Counted from the stretch's first letter, positions 25,346 to 35,941 are shown. The stretch: DNA of 64,000 bases from Leptospira perdikensis (GCF_004769575.1 NZ_RQGA01000017.1:62001-126000), one strand, 5' to 3'. The notes: generated from the sequence alone by a model not told the origin. Program-made: numbers and translations.

Positions 25346-27651
25346 AATTAAAATTAGAAAACTTCGGTATCTTTTCCAAAAAAGAATTCCCTATCGAAAA
25401 AGTGACTGTATTTACAGGTCCCAACGAATCAGGAAAAACAACCATTCTAGACGCTATTGTTTCCGCTCTTGTTAAAGTAGTCGGAAGCACAAAATACGGG
25501 GCCCTACTTAATGCCCGATACAAACCAGAGCGAAGTTCTGATTTGGGAATTCCCAAACTTTCGATTTCTCAGAATTTATATTTGAACTCTCTTGTGATCC
25601 GCGAAGGGAATATGGATGTCGGTTCCGAAAAGGAATTGGTGAGCACCATCGAACAAACAATATTCGATAGTGGATACAATCCTTCGCAATTAAAAGAACA
25701 AGTGGAACAACTTTCTGCCAAATCAGGAACTAGAAAATCTGCCAAAGAATGGAATTTGGCTTTGTCTGGTTTTGAAGCCGCTAAACAAAAGTTTAACGAT
25801 TCTGAATTTTCCTTACATAAAATTTCTTCACAATTTGCTGACCTACCCATCTGGGAGGCAGAACGTCAAAAATTAAAATTGGATCTCACCTCTACCTTGG
25901 CTGAACAATCCAAACAACAAAAGGCATTTGCTGAATGGAAAGAAACCGAAGAACATAGTGAAGCCGATCGTGTGTATAGCCAATTATTACAATGGGAAAC
26001 TCTCGAAACCCAATCAAAACAAGAAGAAAAATTCCTAAAATCGGACTGGGATCGTAAAGGGAAATTGTTGGATGGAGAAATTCAAACCTTAGAACAAAAA
26101 TTGACTCTTTCAAAAGAAAGATTACAAAATTTAGATTCGAAATGGGAATCCTCTAAAACTCAAAAAACAATAGCAGAACAAAAATCTAAAAAACTAGAAT
26201 CCTATTTTGATTTTTTTGAAACATGGAAACAAACACTTCGTAAATTCCAAGAAGAATCTCCTGTGTTACAAAAAATCATTTGGAACCCACTGTACCGAAG
26301 TTTGGCGGGGGGATCAGGAGTTTTGGCAATCCTTTCTCTCATCCTTTGTTTATTCTCTGACTTTGGTGTTTGGATTTACTTTATACCTGTTATTTTTTCC
26401 TGTTTGTCTTTATATTTTGTATTTCGTGCGAAAGAGATCCAAGTCGAAAGAGACGAACCCAAATGGCAGGAAATGATTCGGCGTATTGCCTCCGAAATGG
26501 AAACCAAAACTTTAGGGGAATGGAAACCGGATTCTCTCACCATGGAATCACTTTTGCTTACGTTTCAAAGATTCGATCGGGATTATACCAAACAAAAACT
26601 TGAATCGGAAAACATTGCGACATCGATGACGGTTTTGGAGGAAGAAATCACTCGTCTCCGATCGGAAGATAAAAAAATAAATGAAAACCTTTCCGAAAAG
26701 GAAAAAGAGTTAACTACTATTTGGCGAGAAGTTGGTGTTAGTTCTTTATCGGAACTTTCGGAATTGTTTGTTCAAATTCGACTGAAACAAGATAAATTAA
26801 AAACTTTAATTGAATCTTTGAAAACCGAATCCAAAAAATGGGGTACTGATGATTTAGGAGAATGGAAACTCAAACTCAAAGAAAAACTCAGTGATTGGGA
26901 CAAAAAGGGAATTTCAAAAACATTTTCCTCTGAGGACCGGGCCACCAAACTAAGATTAGAAAATGGAATTCAAACTCTTACAGATAAAATTCGAGATTTG
27001 GAACGAACCATTTTAGACTTAGAAAAAAAATTGGATACGGGTAAGGCAGTTCTAGAATCACAAATGGTTCCTGCACAAAAAGAATGGGAAAATACCAAAC
27101 GAGATTTAGAAATTAAAGAAAAATGGAAAAACGATTTGGATAGAAACTTCCAAGCTTTGGAAGTTTTGTCAGAAGTGTTTTCTGAGATGCAGGTGGAAAG
27201 TACGGACAAAATGTCCTCTCTTGTCAAATCCTTACAAACAAGAATGGATGCTCTAAAAGGATCTCTTCCCTCCAAACAAATCCAATGGAATGGCTTCTCT
27301 GATGAAATTCATCTCACCAATGATTCTTCAAAAGAAAGTTTGGTTTATACAAATTTATCTACCGGAACAAAAGAACAAATTTCTTATGTATTACGTTTGG
27401 AATATGCTTTTCGGATTGGAAAACAGTTCAATTTGCCCTATCTTTTGTTAGACGAACCGTTTCGGCATATGGACTCAAACAGGAGAGATTCCGCTTTGGC
27501 ATACACACTCCAGTGTATTGCAAGTGCAGAAGAAGATTGGAAGGTTGTATTCTTTAGTTTTGATGGAGAATTTGTTTCTAAAATCAAAGAATTGGCAGCG
27601 GACCAAAATCTCCCCTGCCAAATCCATGAATTAACTAAACGAGTTTCTTAG
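25342..27651 (+). CDS. SbcC/YhaN-like ATPase with central membrane helices
   Basis: The 769-residue SMC-like protein has Walker [10 protein letters not shown] (26-34), long coiled coils (about 150-320 and 380-640), an ABC signature LSTGTKEQ and Walker B YLLLDEP near 710. Between the coiled-coil arms, at about 325-365, lie two hydrophobic segments ([14 protein letters not shown] and [18 protein letters not shown]) where Rad50 has a zinc hook. That matches YhaN-type proteins and implies membrane anchoring of the complex. It is coupled to the sbcD-like gene. The 3' end overlaps the convergent tpx gene by 17 bases. Confidence 0.8.
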   Translation: MKLKLENFGIFSKKEFPIEKVTVFTGPNESGKTTILDAIVSALVKVVGSTKYGALLNARYKPERSSDLGIPKLSISQNLYLNSLVIREGNMDVGSEKELVSTIEQTIFDSGYNPSQLKEQVEQLSAKSGTRKSAKEWNLALSGFEAAKQKFNDSEFSLHKISSQFADLPIWEAERQKLKLDLTSTLAEQSKQQKAFAEWKETEEHSEADRVYSQLLQWETLETQSKQEEKFLKSDWDRKGKLLDGEIQTLEQKLTLSKERLQNLDSKWESSKTQKTIAEQKSKKLESYFDFFETWKQTLRKFQEESPVLQKIIWNPLYRSLAGGSGVLAILSLILCLFSDFGVWIYFIPVIFSCLSLYFVFRAKEIQVERDEPKWQEMIRRIASEMETKTLGEWKPDSLTMESLLLTFQRFDRDYTKQKLESENIATSMTVLEEEITRLRSEDKKINENLSEKEKELTTIWREVGVSSLSELSELFVQIRLKQDKLKTLIESLKTESKKWGTDDLGEWKLKLKEKLSDWDKKGISKTFSSEDRATKLRLENGIQTLTDKIRDLERTILDLEKKLDTGKAVLESQMVPAQKEWENTKRDLEIKEKWKNDLDRNFQALEVLSEVFSEMQVESTDKMSSLVKSLQTRMDALKGSLPSKQIQWNGFSDEIHLTNDSSKESLVYTNLSTGTKEQISYVLRLEYAFRIGKQFNLPYLLLDEPFRHMDSNRRDSALAYTLQCIASAEEDWKVVFFSFDGEFVSKIKELAADQNLPCQIHELTKRVS

Positions 27652-28150
27652 CTTCTGCAAGAACTGTATCGTAATTGGGTTCACTTCCAATTTCTGGTAC
27701 AAGTTCGGAATATCTTACAACATCGTCTTTATCGACAACAAAAACTGCACGTGCCGATAGTCCAGCAAGTGGGCCCGCAGCTATATGTGTTCCGTAATTT
27801 TTAGAGAATGAAAAATCTTTGAACTGAGATCCAGTAATTAAATTTTCAGAATCAATTCCTTCTGTGGAACAAAATCGTTTCATTGCAAATGGAAGGTCAC
27901 CAGAAATGATAAGAGTTGTAATACCGTTTTCTTTGGCAGCTTTTTCATTAAACTTTTTTGTTTCAAGAGCACAAACTGCTGTATCTAAACTTGGAACTGC
28001 GACGAGAATTTTCACCTTTCCGGCAAGGTCTTTTAATGTTAAATCACCTAAATCTTGTTTTGCGACTCGGAAGTCTGGTGCTTTGTCCCCTGGCTTGGGA
28101 ATGTTCCCTTCGAGTGGTACGGGGTTTCCTTTGAGTGTTACTTGTGCCAT
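27635..28150 (-). CDS. tpx: thiol peroxidase
   Basis: Tpx is an atypical 2-Cys peroxiredoxin that reduces peroxides using thioredoxin. The 171-residue protein has the peroxidatic Cys60 in [12 protein letters not shown] and the resolving Cys94 in KRFCSTEG, both at the family positions. AAAGGAG precedes the ATG at normal distance. The gene is monocistronic and ends inside the convergent ATPase gene. A clear promoter was not identified. Confidence 0.95.
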   Translation of the reverse strand: MAQVTLKGNPVPLEGNIPKPGDKAPDFRVAKQDLGDLTLKDLAGKVKILVAVPSLDTAVCALETKKFNEKAAKENGITTLIISGDLPFAMKRFCSTEGIDSENLITGSQFKDFSFSKNYGTHIAAGPLAGLSARAVFVVDKDDVVRYSELVPEIGSEPNYDTVLAEAKKLV

Positions 28151-28188
28151 GATTGTCTCCTTTGTGTTTTTAGACCAATTCTAGTCTT

Positions 28189-29322
28189 TCAATGGCTTGA
28201 TTCTTCGGGAAGGATTTTTTCCATCCATTGTAAAGATTCTGTCAGTTCCCCTTTCCGAATGACTCCACCTAAAATGCGCACACGGTCGAGAAGCCAGGAT
28301 GGTGAAATCTCTGTGATTTCTTGAAACGCCTCCAATTCTTCTTTGTTCAAATTTCCATCAAAAGAAGAACAAAGAGCAAAGATTGCAATGGGCCATTTTC
28401 TTTCTTCCTTTGTTAGATTTTGGAGGGAACGGACAAACTCAGTCCAGTCGTCTAAATTTGTTAATTTGTCTTTTTCCGGTAAAAGTCCAATCAATCGAAA
28501 GAGCAAATATTCAAAGTTAGGATGGAAAGTTTTTGTAAAAACAATGGATAATGCGACTGCTCTTACAGTGGATTCTATAAATATTTCACTACGATTTTTG
28601 GATTTGATTTTATGTAACATAGCATCGGATAATTTTCTTGTGATGATCCGTTTGCGAAGTTCGTACAAAATCATATAGGTAGTTAAACTATCCCAAATTC
28701 CTGTCACTGGCCCAGATATGTATTCGATCAAAAAACGAAGACCTGTTCTTCCTAAAAATACCTTTAACAATAGTTTTGCGAATATATTGGATAGAAATAC
28801 TTTGCTTTTATATAAAATGGTGCGAAAAAAAAGTGCTCTTTCGTTTAGATGTTTGTAAGGATCAATTCCATACAAACGAACTCTTGGATCTGGAATCTCC
28901 AAAACCAAACGGGCCATCATTCCTGGAATGGGAGTGATGAGTTCTGGTTCTTCGGCAAGTTCTATGTCTGCATACTGTGCCATTCGAAAAGAGAGATAAA
29001 AACCCAATCGAAAGAGGAGGTAGAATTCTATGACGGTGGCAAGGATCAGTAGAAATACAAATCCCATAAGGGCAGGGAAAGAGAGTGAATGGAGCGGCCA
29101 AAAAGAAAGAGGGGGGAGGTAGGTACAAAGATAAACAAAAACAATGGATGGTAAAAATCCAATTACAAAGGACCAAAAAATACCTGAAAAGATCAAAATC
29201 CTTGTATGGTAGGCAAAACTATTGCCAGAGTCTTTCGGTTTACGAGCACGAGAACCGATGCTGATGAGAACCCGGCGTCCCCACTGCTCTAAAAAACCCG
29301 GTTTGTAACGTTCTGTACTCAT
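28189..29322 (-). CDS. unknown integral membrane protein
   Basis: The chosen ATG at 29322 gives 377 residues; a longer frame from 29448 would overlap the divergent desaturase gene. Two strong membrane segments lie at about 42-65 (LIFSGIFWSFVIGFLPSIVF) and 80-110, and the rest is a helical cytoplasmic region with a final acidic/helical domain (SSFDGNLNKEELEAFQEI looks EF-hand-like but only loosely). No known family is recognised. It lies between tpx and the desaturase, 38 bases upstream of tpx on the same strand. Confidence 0.55.
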   Translation of the reverse strand: MSTERYKPGFLEQWGRRVLISIGSRARKPKDSGNSFAYHTRILIFSGIFWSFVIGFLPSIVFVYLCTYLPPLSFWPLHSLSFPALMGFVFLLILATVIEFYLLFRLGFYLSFRMAQYADIELAEEPELITPIPGMMARLVLEIPDPRVRLYGIDPYKHLNERALFFRTILYKSKVFLSNIFAKLLLKVFLGRTGLRFLIEYISGPVTGIWDSLTTYMILYELRKRIITRKLSDAMLHKIKSKNRSEIFIESTVRAVALSIVFTKTFHPNFEYLLFRLIGLLPEKDKLTNLDDWTEFVRSLQNLTKEERKWPIAIFALCSSFDGNLNKEELEAFQEITEISPSWLLDRVRILGGVIRKGELTESLQWMEKILPEESSH

Positions 29323-29380
29323 ATTTTTTGCAACCGAAATCCTGGTTTGGGACTCAGACTCCATGAAACAGGAATTCTCT

Positions 29381-30469
29381 ATGACGACACAAGCTGAAAT
29401 CAAAACGAAAGCACCTATGGATTGGGTGACTACGATATTTTTACTCACTTCCCCGCTAGTCGGGATCTTCGGATCTCTTTACTTCTATCTTTATGATACC
29501 ATTCACTTAGGTACTTGGGCCTTGTTTGTATTTTATTTCTTTGCAACCGGAATGGGAATCACCGTGGGTTACCATAGACTTTTTTCTCATAAGGCTTACG
29601 AAGCAAAAGCTCCGATCAAACTCCTATTACTTCTTTTTGGGGCCGCGGCCTTTCAATCGACAGCTCTCGAATGGAGTGAAGACCACCGTATCCACCATAG
29701 ATTTGTGGATACAGACAAAGATCCTTATTCCATCAAAAAAGGATTTTGGTTTGCTCATATTGGTTGGTTGTTTCGCAAACGTAAGTATGTCCAACAGGGA
29801 GTTCAAGATTTGGTGAATGATCCTCTGGTTCTTTGGCAACATAACCATTTTTATTCCATTTCGATCTTTATGTGTTTTTTCCTTCCAGGCCTTATCACTA
29901 TGTTTTGGGGTTCTTTTTTAGAAGGAATGTTTGTTGCGGGATTTCTTCGACTATTCGTTGTTCACCAGTTTACATTTTTTATCAACAGTGCTTGTCATGT
30001 TTGGGGAGAACGAACTTTTTCCAAAGAACAAACTGCTAGAGATAATTGGATCATCGCCTTTTTTACGTTTGGTGAAGGATTTCATAACTTCCATCATGAA
30101 TTCCAATCAGATTATCGAAATGGTATTCGTTGGTTTGATTATGATCCGTCTAAATGGATGATTAAAGGTCTTTCCTATTTGGGGCTCACGTATAATTTGA
30201 AAAAAGTTTCTGAAGAAAAAATCTTACAAAAAACAATGTTTTTGAAAGAAAAAGAAACTCTCCATAAATATGCGAATGTAGGCGAGGAAAAACTCCGTCA
30301 TTGGGAAGAACAACTTACAAATTTACGTGAATCAGCCTTACAAGAATACCAGAAATGGAAACAGGCAAAACAATCGTCGAATGAAAGCGAAGTTGGAGTA
30401 TTAAAAAAGAACTTTGAACAAACTAAAGCAAGTTGGGAAAAACTTCTCGGTAGACCACTTTTTTCTTAA
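29381..30469 (+). CDS. acyl-CoA/fatty-acid delta-9-type desaturase
   Basis: This membrane di-iron enzyme inserts a double bond into acyl chains. All three His boxes are present: HRLFSH, EDHRIHHRF and HNFHHEF, with membrane helices before and between them. The stearoyl-CoA desaturase type fits best. ATG at 29381 with CAGGA seven bases before is preferred over ATG 29363. A charged coiled-coil tail of about 90 residues follows the enzyme core, which is unusual. The gene's end overlaps the convergent histidine kinase gene by 4 bases. Confidence 0.9.
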   Translation: MTTQAEIKTKAPMDWVTTIFLLTSPLVGIFGSLYFYLYDTIHLGTWALFVFYFFATGMGITVGYHRLFSHKAYEAKAPIKLLLLLFGAAAFQSTALEWSEDHRIHHRFVDTDKDPYSIKKGFWFAHIGWLFRKRKYVQQGVQDLVNDPLVLWQHNHFYSISIFMCFFLPGLITMFWGSFLEGMFVAGFLRLFVVHQFTFFINSACHVWGERTFSKEQTARDNWIIAFFTFGEGFHNFHHEFQSDYRNGIRWFDYDPSKWMIKGLSYLGLTYNLKKVSEEKILQKTMFLKEKETLHKYANVGEEKLRHWEEQLTNLRESALQEYQKWKQAKQSSNESEVGVLKKNFEQTKASWEKLLGRPLFS

Positions 30470-32292
30470 CCTCGAATTTCCCGGAAGATTTCTTTCGGGA
30501 TACTCGGAACATCTCCAGGGCCAACTAACGGCAAGTAAATCATAAAAAGAGTACGTCCTGGAGCTGATTCCACTTCAATCCTACCTTTGTGTTTTTCAAT
30601 AATTCCTTTCACAATGCCAAGACCAAGCCCAGTTCCTTCCCCTTGGTCTTTCGTGGTAAAAAAGGGATCCCAAATTTTATCTTTAATGTCTGAGGGAATT
30701 CCTGATCCATTGTCTTCAAAACTAATCATTACATAGTCTTCTCCAATCCTTCTCGAGGAGATGGTCAGTTTTGGATGTTCTATTTTTTTCATCGCATGGA
30801 TGGCATTGGTGATGAGGTTTGTCCATACTTGGTTGAGTTCGTCAATGTTACAACGAACAGGTGGGATTGTACCATAAAGCCTTTCGATTTCTACTCCATG
30901 TTTGATTTGGTTTTGCATGATCACAAGTGTATTTTCCAAACCTTCGTGAAGGTCGGATACAGAGTAGGAAGCTTGTCCCAAATGAGAATAATATTTCAGA
31001 GCTTTGACAATCCGTACAATATTACGAATCGCATATTTGATGTTTTTGATATTTCTTTGTAGACTTAAAGTATTCTTTAACATCTCGAAGGTTTCTTTTC
31101 CACCCGCTTTCCAAATTCGTATGAGTTCGTCCTGCATATGTAATAGATGGTGGTCGATTAGAAAAGTTGATAGGTCGGAAGCATCGTTTTCCGGAATTCC
31201 ATCTTGGATGAATCGAAACTTGGTTTCTTTTTTCAATTTGAATTTATCTTTCGGATCGATTTTGGCTGCGGGATCTTCTTTTACAAAACTAAAGAGAATG
31301 TCTAAGTAAATCGAACGAAAATCAGGATTTTGAATGAGATGGGTGATCTCTCCTAAATGGGACAATACAAATACCAAATTGGCATCTAAGTTGTCAGCGG
31401 AACCATTGATGACTGCTGCGGGAGTGTTGATCTCATGAGCGATCCCTGCAACCATCACCCCAAGTGATGCCATTTTTTCAGACTGAACGAGATGGGCTTG
31501 GGTTTCTTCTAATTCTTTGGTTCGTTCTCTTACTTTTGCTTCCAAGGTCTCTGTTAAATTTAACAGCTGTTGGTAAATCATCGAATTGGAAAGAGACATG
31601 AGGGAAACAGACAGGATTTCTAAAATGATTTCGATTTCTTCTATATCGTAAATTTTCCCTTCTTTATGTTTCCCGAGAAGGATAAATCCCACAAGGCTAG
31701 ATTTGATCGAAAGAGTTGCGACTAACTCTGATTTGGTTTCTGTAAAAAAAACTAATGCTTGTTTGGCTATTTTTTCATGACTTGTTGAAGCAAACTGAAT
31801 GAAGTTTTCTTTGATATGGATTCCTTCTCGTTCGGATAACCATAACAAAAAGGGATTGAAGACCGGAAGGGAAGGTAGTTCCGAAAACTTCTTTTTTTGT
31901 GATTCTAAAAAGGGTCTAGGACGAAATTGTCCCTCTTTTTCGTCCCAAGTATACACTTGTACAAATTCTGCTGGGATTTTCGATGCAAGGAACTGGCTAA
32001 TGGTTTCGCTAATTTGGTCTGGGTCATTGAAGGAAATCAGTTCTTCTTTGAATTTTTCCAATGCAAATAGATTTTGGACGAGTTCATCTCTTTTTTTCGG
32101 TTTTTCAGTTGGTGTCGATTTTGATTTTTTACTTAAAAAATACAAAAGAGAAAGGGTCAAAAAACCAAAGGCAAATGCTGGAACGGAGAAGTTTTTTGTC
32201 GAATCGACAGTATTTAAGGCATAAGCAAAGACAAACCAGCCAAAAGAAGAAAGGATTATGATTCCGAATGGAAAGAAAACTTGTTTTTGCAT
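30466..32292 (-). CDS. membrane sensor histidine kinase with GAF-like domain
   Basis: With ATG 32292 the protein has 608 residues: two membrane helices (about 5-55), a GAF-like sensor (about 75-240), a coiled coil, then the kinase core. The H-box is MVAGIAHEINTPAAV, with N-box NLITNAIHAM, G1 DNGSGIP and G2 GTGLGLGIVKGI, so the kinase should be active. The long DHp insert of about 90 residues between H-box and catalytic domain is a feature of a subset of kinases. No response regulator gene is adjacent. Divergent from rsgA. Confidence 0.85.
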   Translation of the reverse strand: MQKQVFFPFGIIILSSFGWFVFAYALNTVDSTKNFSVPAFAFGFLTLSLLYFLSKKSKSTPTEKPKKRDELVQNLFALEKFKEELISFNDPDQISETISQFLASKIPAEFVQVYTWDEKEGQFRPRPFLESQKKKFSELPSLPVFNPFLLWLSEREGIHIKENFIQFASTSHEKIAKQALVFFTETKSELVATLSIKSSLVGFILLGKHKEGKIYDIEEIEIILEILSVSLMSLSNSMIYQQLLNLTETLEAKVRERTKELEETQAHLVQSEKMASLGVMVAGIAHEINTPAAVINGSADNLDANLVFVLSHLGEITHLIQNPDFRSIYLDILFSFVKEDPAAKIDPKDKFKLKKETKFRFIQDGIPENDASDLSTFLIDHHLLHMQDELIRIWKAGGKETFEMLKNTLSLQRNIKNIKYAIRNIVRIVKALKYYSHLGQASYSVSDLHEGLENTLVIMQNQIKHGVEIERLYGTIPPVRCNIDELNQVWTNLITNAIHAMKKIEHPKLTISSRRIGEDYVMISFEDNGSGIPSDIKDKIWDPFFTTKDQGEGTGLGLGIVKGIIEKHKGRIEVESAPGRTLFMIYLPLVGPGDVPSIPKEIFREIRG

Positions 32293-32325
32293 GTCATCTA
32301 TGTAGAATGTACGAACTAGATTATT

Positions 32326-33294
32326 TTGGTACAATTCGACTTGGGTAAAGAACTATTTACAATCGCGCGCATCTTCGGAGCTTATTATGAAATTTATTCA
32401 GAAGGGACCACGTACGCGCGTGCTGTTCTTAAGGGCAAACTTAGGTTAAAGGATTCAGGGGAACGCCATCCTTTTGTTGTCGGAGATATGGTCCTTGCAG
32501 AAAAATCTTCTGGCGAAGAGTGGGTCATTTCAGAAAGAATGGAGCGGAAGAATTACCTGACTCGAAAGAGTGATAGGGGCGACAGTCATGTGTTATGTGC
32601 TAACTTAGATCAAGTGGCCATCCTTGCCTCCTGTAAGGATCCAGAAACCAAACCAGGATTTATTGACAGGTTACTTGCCGCATCTTACCAAACAGAAATC
32701 CCTCCCCTCATTATTTTTACCAAAAAAGACCTAATCACTGAGGAAGAAATTGAAGAACGCGAAGTATATTATCGTGAGTTAGGTTATGAAGTGATGGCTG
32801 TCTCTCTTCTTTCGGAAGAATCCATCCAACCTTTGTGGGAAAAAATCCAAGGGAAACGAACCTTCCTTTGTGGAAATTCGGGGGTGGGGAAGTCCACCCT
32901 CATGAATCATCTCCATAAAAAGACTGTGCAAAGGACAAACCTAATCAGCGACTCCACTAAAAAAGGAAAACATACGACCACGAATTCTTTCGCCCTTTTT
33001 TTGGAAGAAAACACGGTTCTTATCGACTCACCGGGAGTCAAAGAATGGGGCATCCTACACCTGACACCTGTTGAGCTTTGGGAAAGTTTTCCCGAATTAC
33101 GAAAGATTAAAGAAACATGTCAGGAAATTTATTGCTGTGAACTGGGTTCTGAGTGTCCAATGCGAAAACACGTGAACGAATCCATGGATGAAACCAGAAA
33201 AAAAAGCTTAGAATCCATGATCGAGAGCCTAGAAAACCCATACCGAGTGACGAGAAGGGACCATTGGACAAAAGCTGTCACAAAAAGGTATTAG
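32326..33294 (+). CDS. rsgA: ribosome small-subunit-dependent GTPase A
   Basis: RsgA assists late 30S subunit maturation. The protein has the circularly permuted GTPase order: an OB fold first, TKKD (G4), then Walker A GNSGVGKSTLMN and the G3 motif DSPGVKEWG, followed by the zinc cluster (CQEIYCCELGSECPMRKHV). Length 322 is typical. The start is a TTG; another TTG at 32341 is possible, and there is no strong ribosome site. Its start faces the histidine kinase gene with about 33 bases between. Confidence 0.95.
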   Translation: MVQFDLGKELFTIARIFGAYYEIYSEGTTYARAVLKGKLRLKDSGERHPFVVGDMVLAEKSSGEEWVISERMERKNYLTRKSDRGDSHVLCANLDQVAILASCKDPETKPGFIDRLLAASYQTEIPPLIIFTKKDLITEEEIEEREVYYRELGYEVMAVSLLSEESIQPLWEKIQGKRTFLCGNSGVGKSTLMNHLHKKTVQRTNLISDSTKKGKHTTTNSFALFLEENTVLIDSPGVKEWGILHLTPVELWESFPELRKIKETCQEIYCCELGSECPMRKHVNESMDETRKKSLESMIESLENPYRVTRRDHWTKAVTKRY

Positions 33295-33303
33295 GGAAAA
33301 GAG

Positions 33304-33332
33304 TTGCCAAGCACTCAGTTGTTATCTATTCT
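33304..33332 (+). promoter_or_regulatory. candidate sigma-70 promoter of the FecR-PEGA-TPR operon
   Basis: TTGCCA at 33304-33309 and TATTCT at 33327-33332 are separated by exactly 17 bases. A strong GGAGGAAGGA ribosome site follows just before the ATG at 33360. No other gene lies between, so this promoter would drive the three lipoprotein genes. Confidence 0.55.
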
Positions 33333-33359
33333 TAGAATGTTATTTCCGGAGGAAGGAAT

Positions 33360-34331
33360 ATGAAACGTGTAATGATCAATCGATTGTCGGCATTAGGATT
33401 TGTGGCGATTTTTGCCATACTTTTTACTGCTTGCCAAAAAGATTCTAAGGAATCTGTAACATCTGTTACAGAAAAATCTAAGCAAGAAAGTAACGTTGTA
33501 GTTGCCTTTGTAAAAGGTGATGTAGTCGTAATCCGCGAGAGTGGACAAGTGAAACCAAACTTAGGTGATGTTTTAACTTCTAAAGATACCATCGTCACTG
33601 GACAAAACGGTTCTGTAGAAATCCTTGTGGGTGAGGACGGAGTACTTAAGTTAAACAAAAATACTTCACTTAGTGTAAGCCAAGCGTTTGCTGCAAACGA
33701 CGGTTCACGCGAAACAGAAGTTAACATGCAATACGGAAAATTAGTGACCGTTCTTCGCAAAGAAAGAAAAACAGAATCTTTCAGTGTAGTGACTCCTACT
33801 TCCATTGCGGGTGTTCGCGGAACCATCTTCCTAACCAATGTTGAAAATCCTTCGGCAAAAGGTGGGAACGTAGCTTGTGGTTCAGGAAACTGTGTAGTTA
33901 AGTATACAGTTCTTGACGGAGCAGTTGCAATTCGCAAATCAAACTCAGAAAACGAAATCGTTGTCGACAAACAGAAAACAGCTGAAGTTGGAAACGAAAC
34001 AAAAATTTCTGATAAAATGATCAAACCAATGGACAAACAGTCGTTAACAGAAATGAAAGAAATGTTAGCTTTTGAAAACACTAAGATGTTACAGTTTGAA
34101 TCCCTTGCGAATGAACTTCGAACTAACAACGAAGAACTTCAAAAGTTGAACATTGGATCTTCTGTAGAAGAATTGGAAAAAGCAGCAAAATCACGTGAGA
34201 TTACTAAATCAAAATCTGATGAAGTGATCACAACTGCTAAGTCTATCGAAGATTCTAAATACATCAAAAAAGATGTTCAAAAAGATTCCTTAAAATTAGC
34301 ACCTAAAGAGAGTTTTGATAAGACGAAATGA
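33360..34331 (+). CDS. FecR-domain lipoprotein
   Basis: The 323-residue protein has a signal peptide with lipobox LFTAC (Cys25). Residues about 45-200 form a FecR-type beta domain: VVAFVKGDVVV, GDVLTSKDTIVTG, GSVEILVGEDG and a later VVTPTSIAGVRGTIF. In this setting FecR domains are secreted and not anti-sigma factors. The C-terminal 100 residues are helical and Lys/Glu-rich. It has a strong GGAGGAAGGA site and its stop overlaps the PEGA gene (ATGA). Likely a periplasmic or outer-membrane structural protein acting with its two partners. Confidence 0.85.
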   Translation: MKRVMINRLSALGFVAIFAILFTACQKDSKESVTSVTEKSKQESNVVVAFVKGDVVVIRESGQVKPNLGDVLTSKDTIVTGQNGSVEILVGEDGVLKLNKNTSLSVSQAFAANDGSRETEVNMQYGKLVTVLRKERKTESFSVVTPTSIAGVRGTIFLTNVENPSAKGGNVACGSGNCVVKYTVLDGAVAIRKSNSENEIVVDKQKTAEVGNETKISDKMIKPMDKQSLTEMKEMLAFENTKMLQFESLANELRTNNEELQKLNIGSSVEELEKAAKSREITKSKSDEVITTAKSIEDSKYIKKDVQKDSLKLAPKESFDKTK

Positions 34332-35941
34332 GATATGTTTATTTACCGGTCCTTTGTTTTTTAGTCGGTTATTGTTCTTCGGTCACAAAGATCGAAACAC
34401 TGAATCGAAGTTTTACAAAACCTAAGTTCATCACACCTCTTCCGGGTGAGTCGGAACCCCTTCCTTCGGGTAGAGATTACAAAGAACGACTGGTAAATAA
34501 ATCAACTCCACATTTTTCCCTCCTCTGGAAACAGGTTCCAGAGGAGTTCTCAAAATCAGATTTATTGTTATTAGAAGAGAAAATTCTTTTCCCTCACAGC
34601 AAACTTGGGTTATATAAAAAAGCCCCGAAAAATCCAGACCCTAAATTTTCTGAAACCTCCGACTTGGACTTGTTATTGGAATTGTCCCTCACTAAAAATG
34701 TAGAAAGACTTTCTGTTGAGGTACAATACAAAGATCCTGTTTTGTCACAAAACTATGGAAAGGCGGTTTTTGTTTACCAAGAGGAAAAAGAACCTGTTGT
34801 TAAATCAGTAAAATCCTTTGATGTTTTTCATGGCAAAAGACAACTCCAACCAATCACTGGAACGGTTCCGTCTTACTTCGCTGAAGTTTCCACACCTTCT
34901 GACGATGAACTTCGCTCTTATTTTACTTCTTCTTTAAGAGGAAATGTTTCTGTATTTTCCACTTCTCCGGGAACTACGATTTATTTGGATGGTGTGGAAG
35001 TGGGAAAGGCACCTTTACTTTCTTACCAACTCATCAACGGCAAACATGCCCTCTCTTTTGCAAAACCAGGCAAAGATCCTGTAAAAAGAAATATTTTGAT
35101 TCGGGCAGGGAAAACCACTCGTGTGTTCCAGGAATGGAGCGATGATATTTCCCAAGGAACCATTGTCATTTCCAGTTTCCCTCCAGGCCTCGACATTGTA
35201 GTGGATGGTCAAAAAAAGGGAAAAACACAATACGCGGAATCGGGTGTTCCTTACGGAAGTTATCCGATCCAATTCATTCGTACACAAAGAGATTCTAATT
35301 TTGAATATGCTAAGGCTGGAATTAAAATTAGACCCAAACAAATTACATCCATCGCCTTACCCATCTCTTTAGAAGATGGAGTGGGTTGGGAGTCGGAAGA
35401 GTTTTGGAACCTAACCTCAGCCTCTCCTAATTTTTCAGCTACATTTCCTGGCAAACTGACCTTTGCAAAAAACAAAGAACTTCCTACTGGTTGGTATGGA
35501 GTATATTCCGAAGATCTAATTCCTGATTATCTGGAAGCCGAACTTGTGTTAGATCTGGTTAAGGATTTGAATGGTGCTCTTGGTTTGTCTTTTACCGACC
35601 ACAATCAAAATACAATTTTGGTTTATGTAGACAAAACAGATTTCCATATCATTAAATTTTCTTCCGAAGAGAAGGAAGCTCCTGTTCGTTCTTCTTATCG
35701 TTGGGACAAAGAGGATGAACTCAAAGGGCGCACTGTAAAACTTTCGACTGATATCGAAAAGAAAATGGTTCGATTGTCCTTAGGAAATAAAACTGTAGAA
35801 GAACTTCCTTGGAATTTTGAAACTTTTTGGAATATAGGTGTTTTAACTCCGCATAACGCTCCTATTACGGGCACACCTCTTCGTGGTGTAAAAATACGAT
35901 ATCCTGATATGGTTAAGTTTGAGGAAAGGCTCCAAAAATGA
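34328..35941 (+). CDS. PEGA-domain lipoprotein
   Basis: The 537-residue protein has a short signal peptide with lipobox VGYC (Cys16). Two PEGA repeats lie at about 215-280 (SPGTTIYLDGVEVGKAPL) and 280-335 (PPGLDIVVDGQKKGKT). The C-terminal 190 residues are beta-rich and may form a lectin-like or LamG-like fold (GALGLSFTDHNQNTILVYVD). PEGA domains occur on bacterial surfaces. It overlaps both neighbours by 4 bases (ATGA), so all three products are made together. Confidence 0.8.
   Translation: MRYVYLPVLCFLVGYCSSVTKIETLNRSFTKPKFITPLPGESEPLPSGRDYKERLVNKSTPHFSLLWKQVPEEFSKSDLLLLEEKILFPHSKLGLYKKAPKNPDPKFSETSDLDLLLELSLTKNVERLSVEVQYKDPVLSQNYGKAVFVYQEEKEPVVKSVKSFDVFHGKRQLQPITGTVPSYFAEVSTPSDDELRSYFTSSLRGNVSVFSTSPGTTIYLDGVEVGKAPLLSYQLINGKHALSFAKPGKDPVKRNILIRAGKTTRVFQEWSDDISQGTIVISSFPPGLDIVVDGQKKGKTQYAESGVPYGSYPIQFIRTQRDSNFEYAKAGIKIRPKQITSIALPISLEDGVGWESEEFWNLTSASPNFSATFPGKLTFAKNKELPTGWYGVYSEDLIPDYLEAELVLDLVKDLNGALGLSFTDHNQNTILVYVDKTDFHIIKFSSEEKEAPVRSSYRWDKEDELKGRTVKLSTDIEKKMVRLSLGNKTVEELPWNFETFWNIGVLTPHNAPITGTPLRGVKIRYPDMVKFEERLQK

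Noticed and set aside
33332..34129. 265-codon open frame on the minus strand
   Set aside because: It is a shadow of the FecR lipoprotein gene, which has a signal peptide, family motifs and a strong ribosome site on the plus strand.
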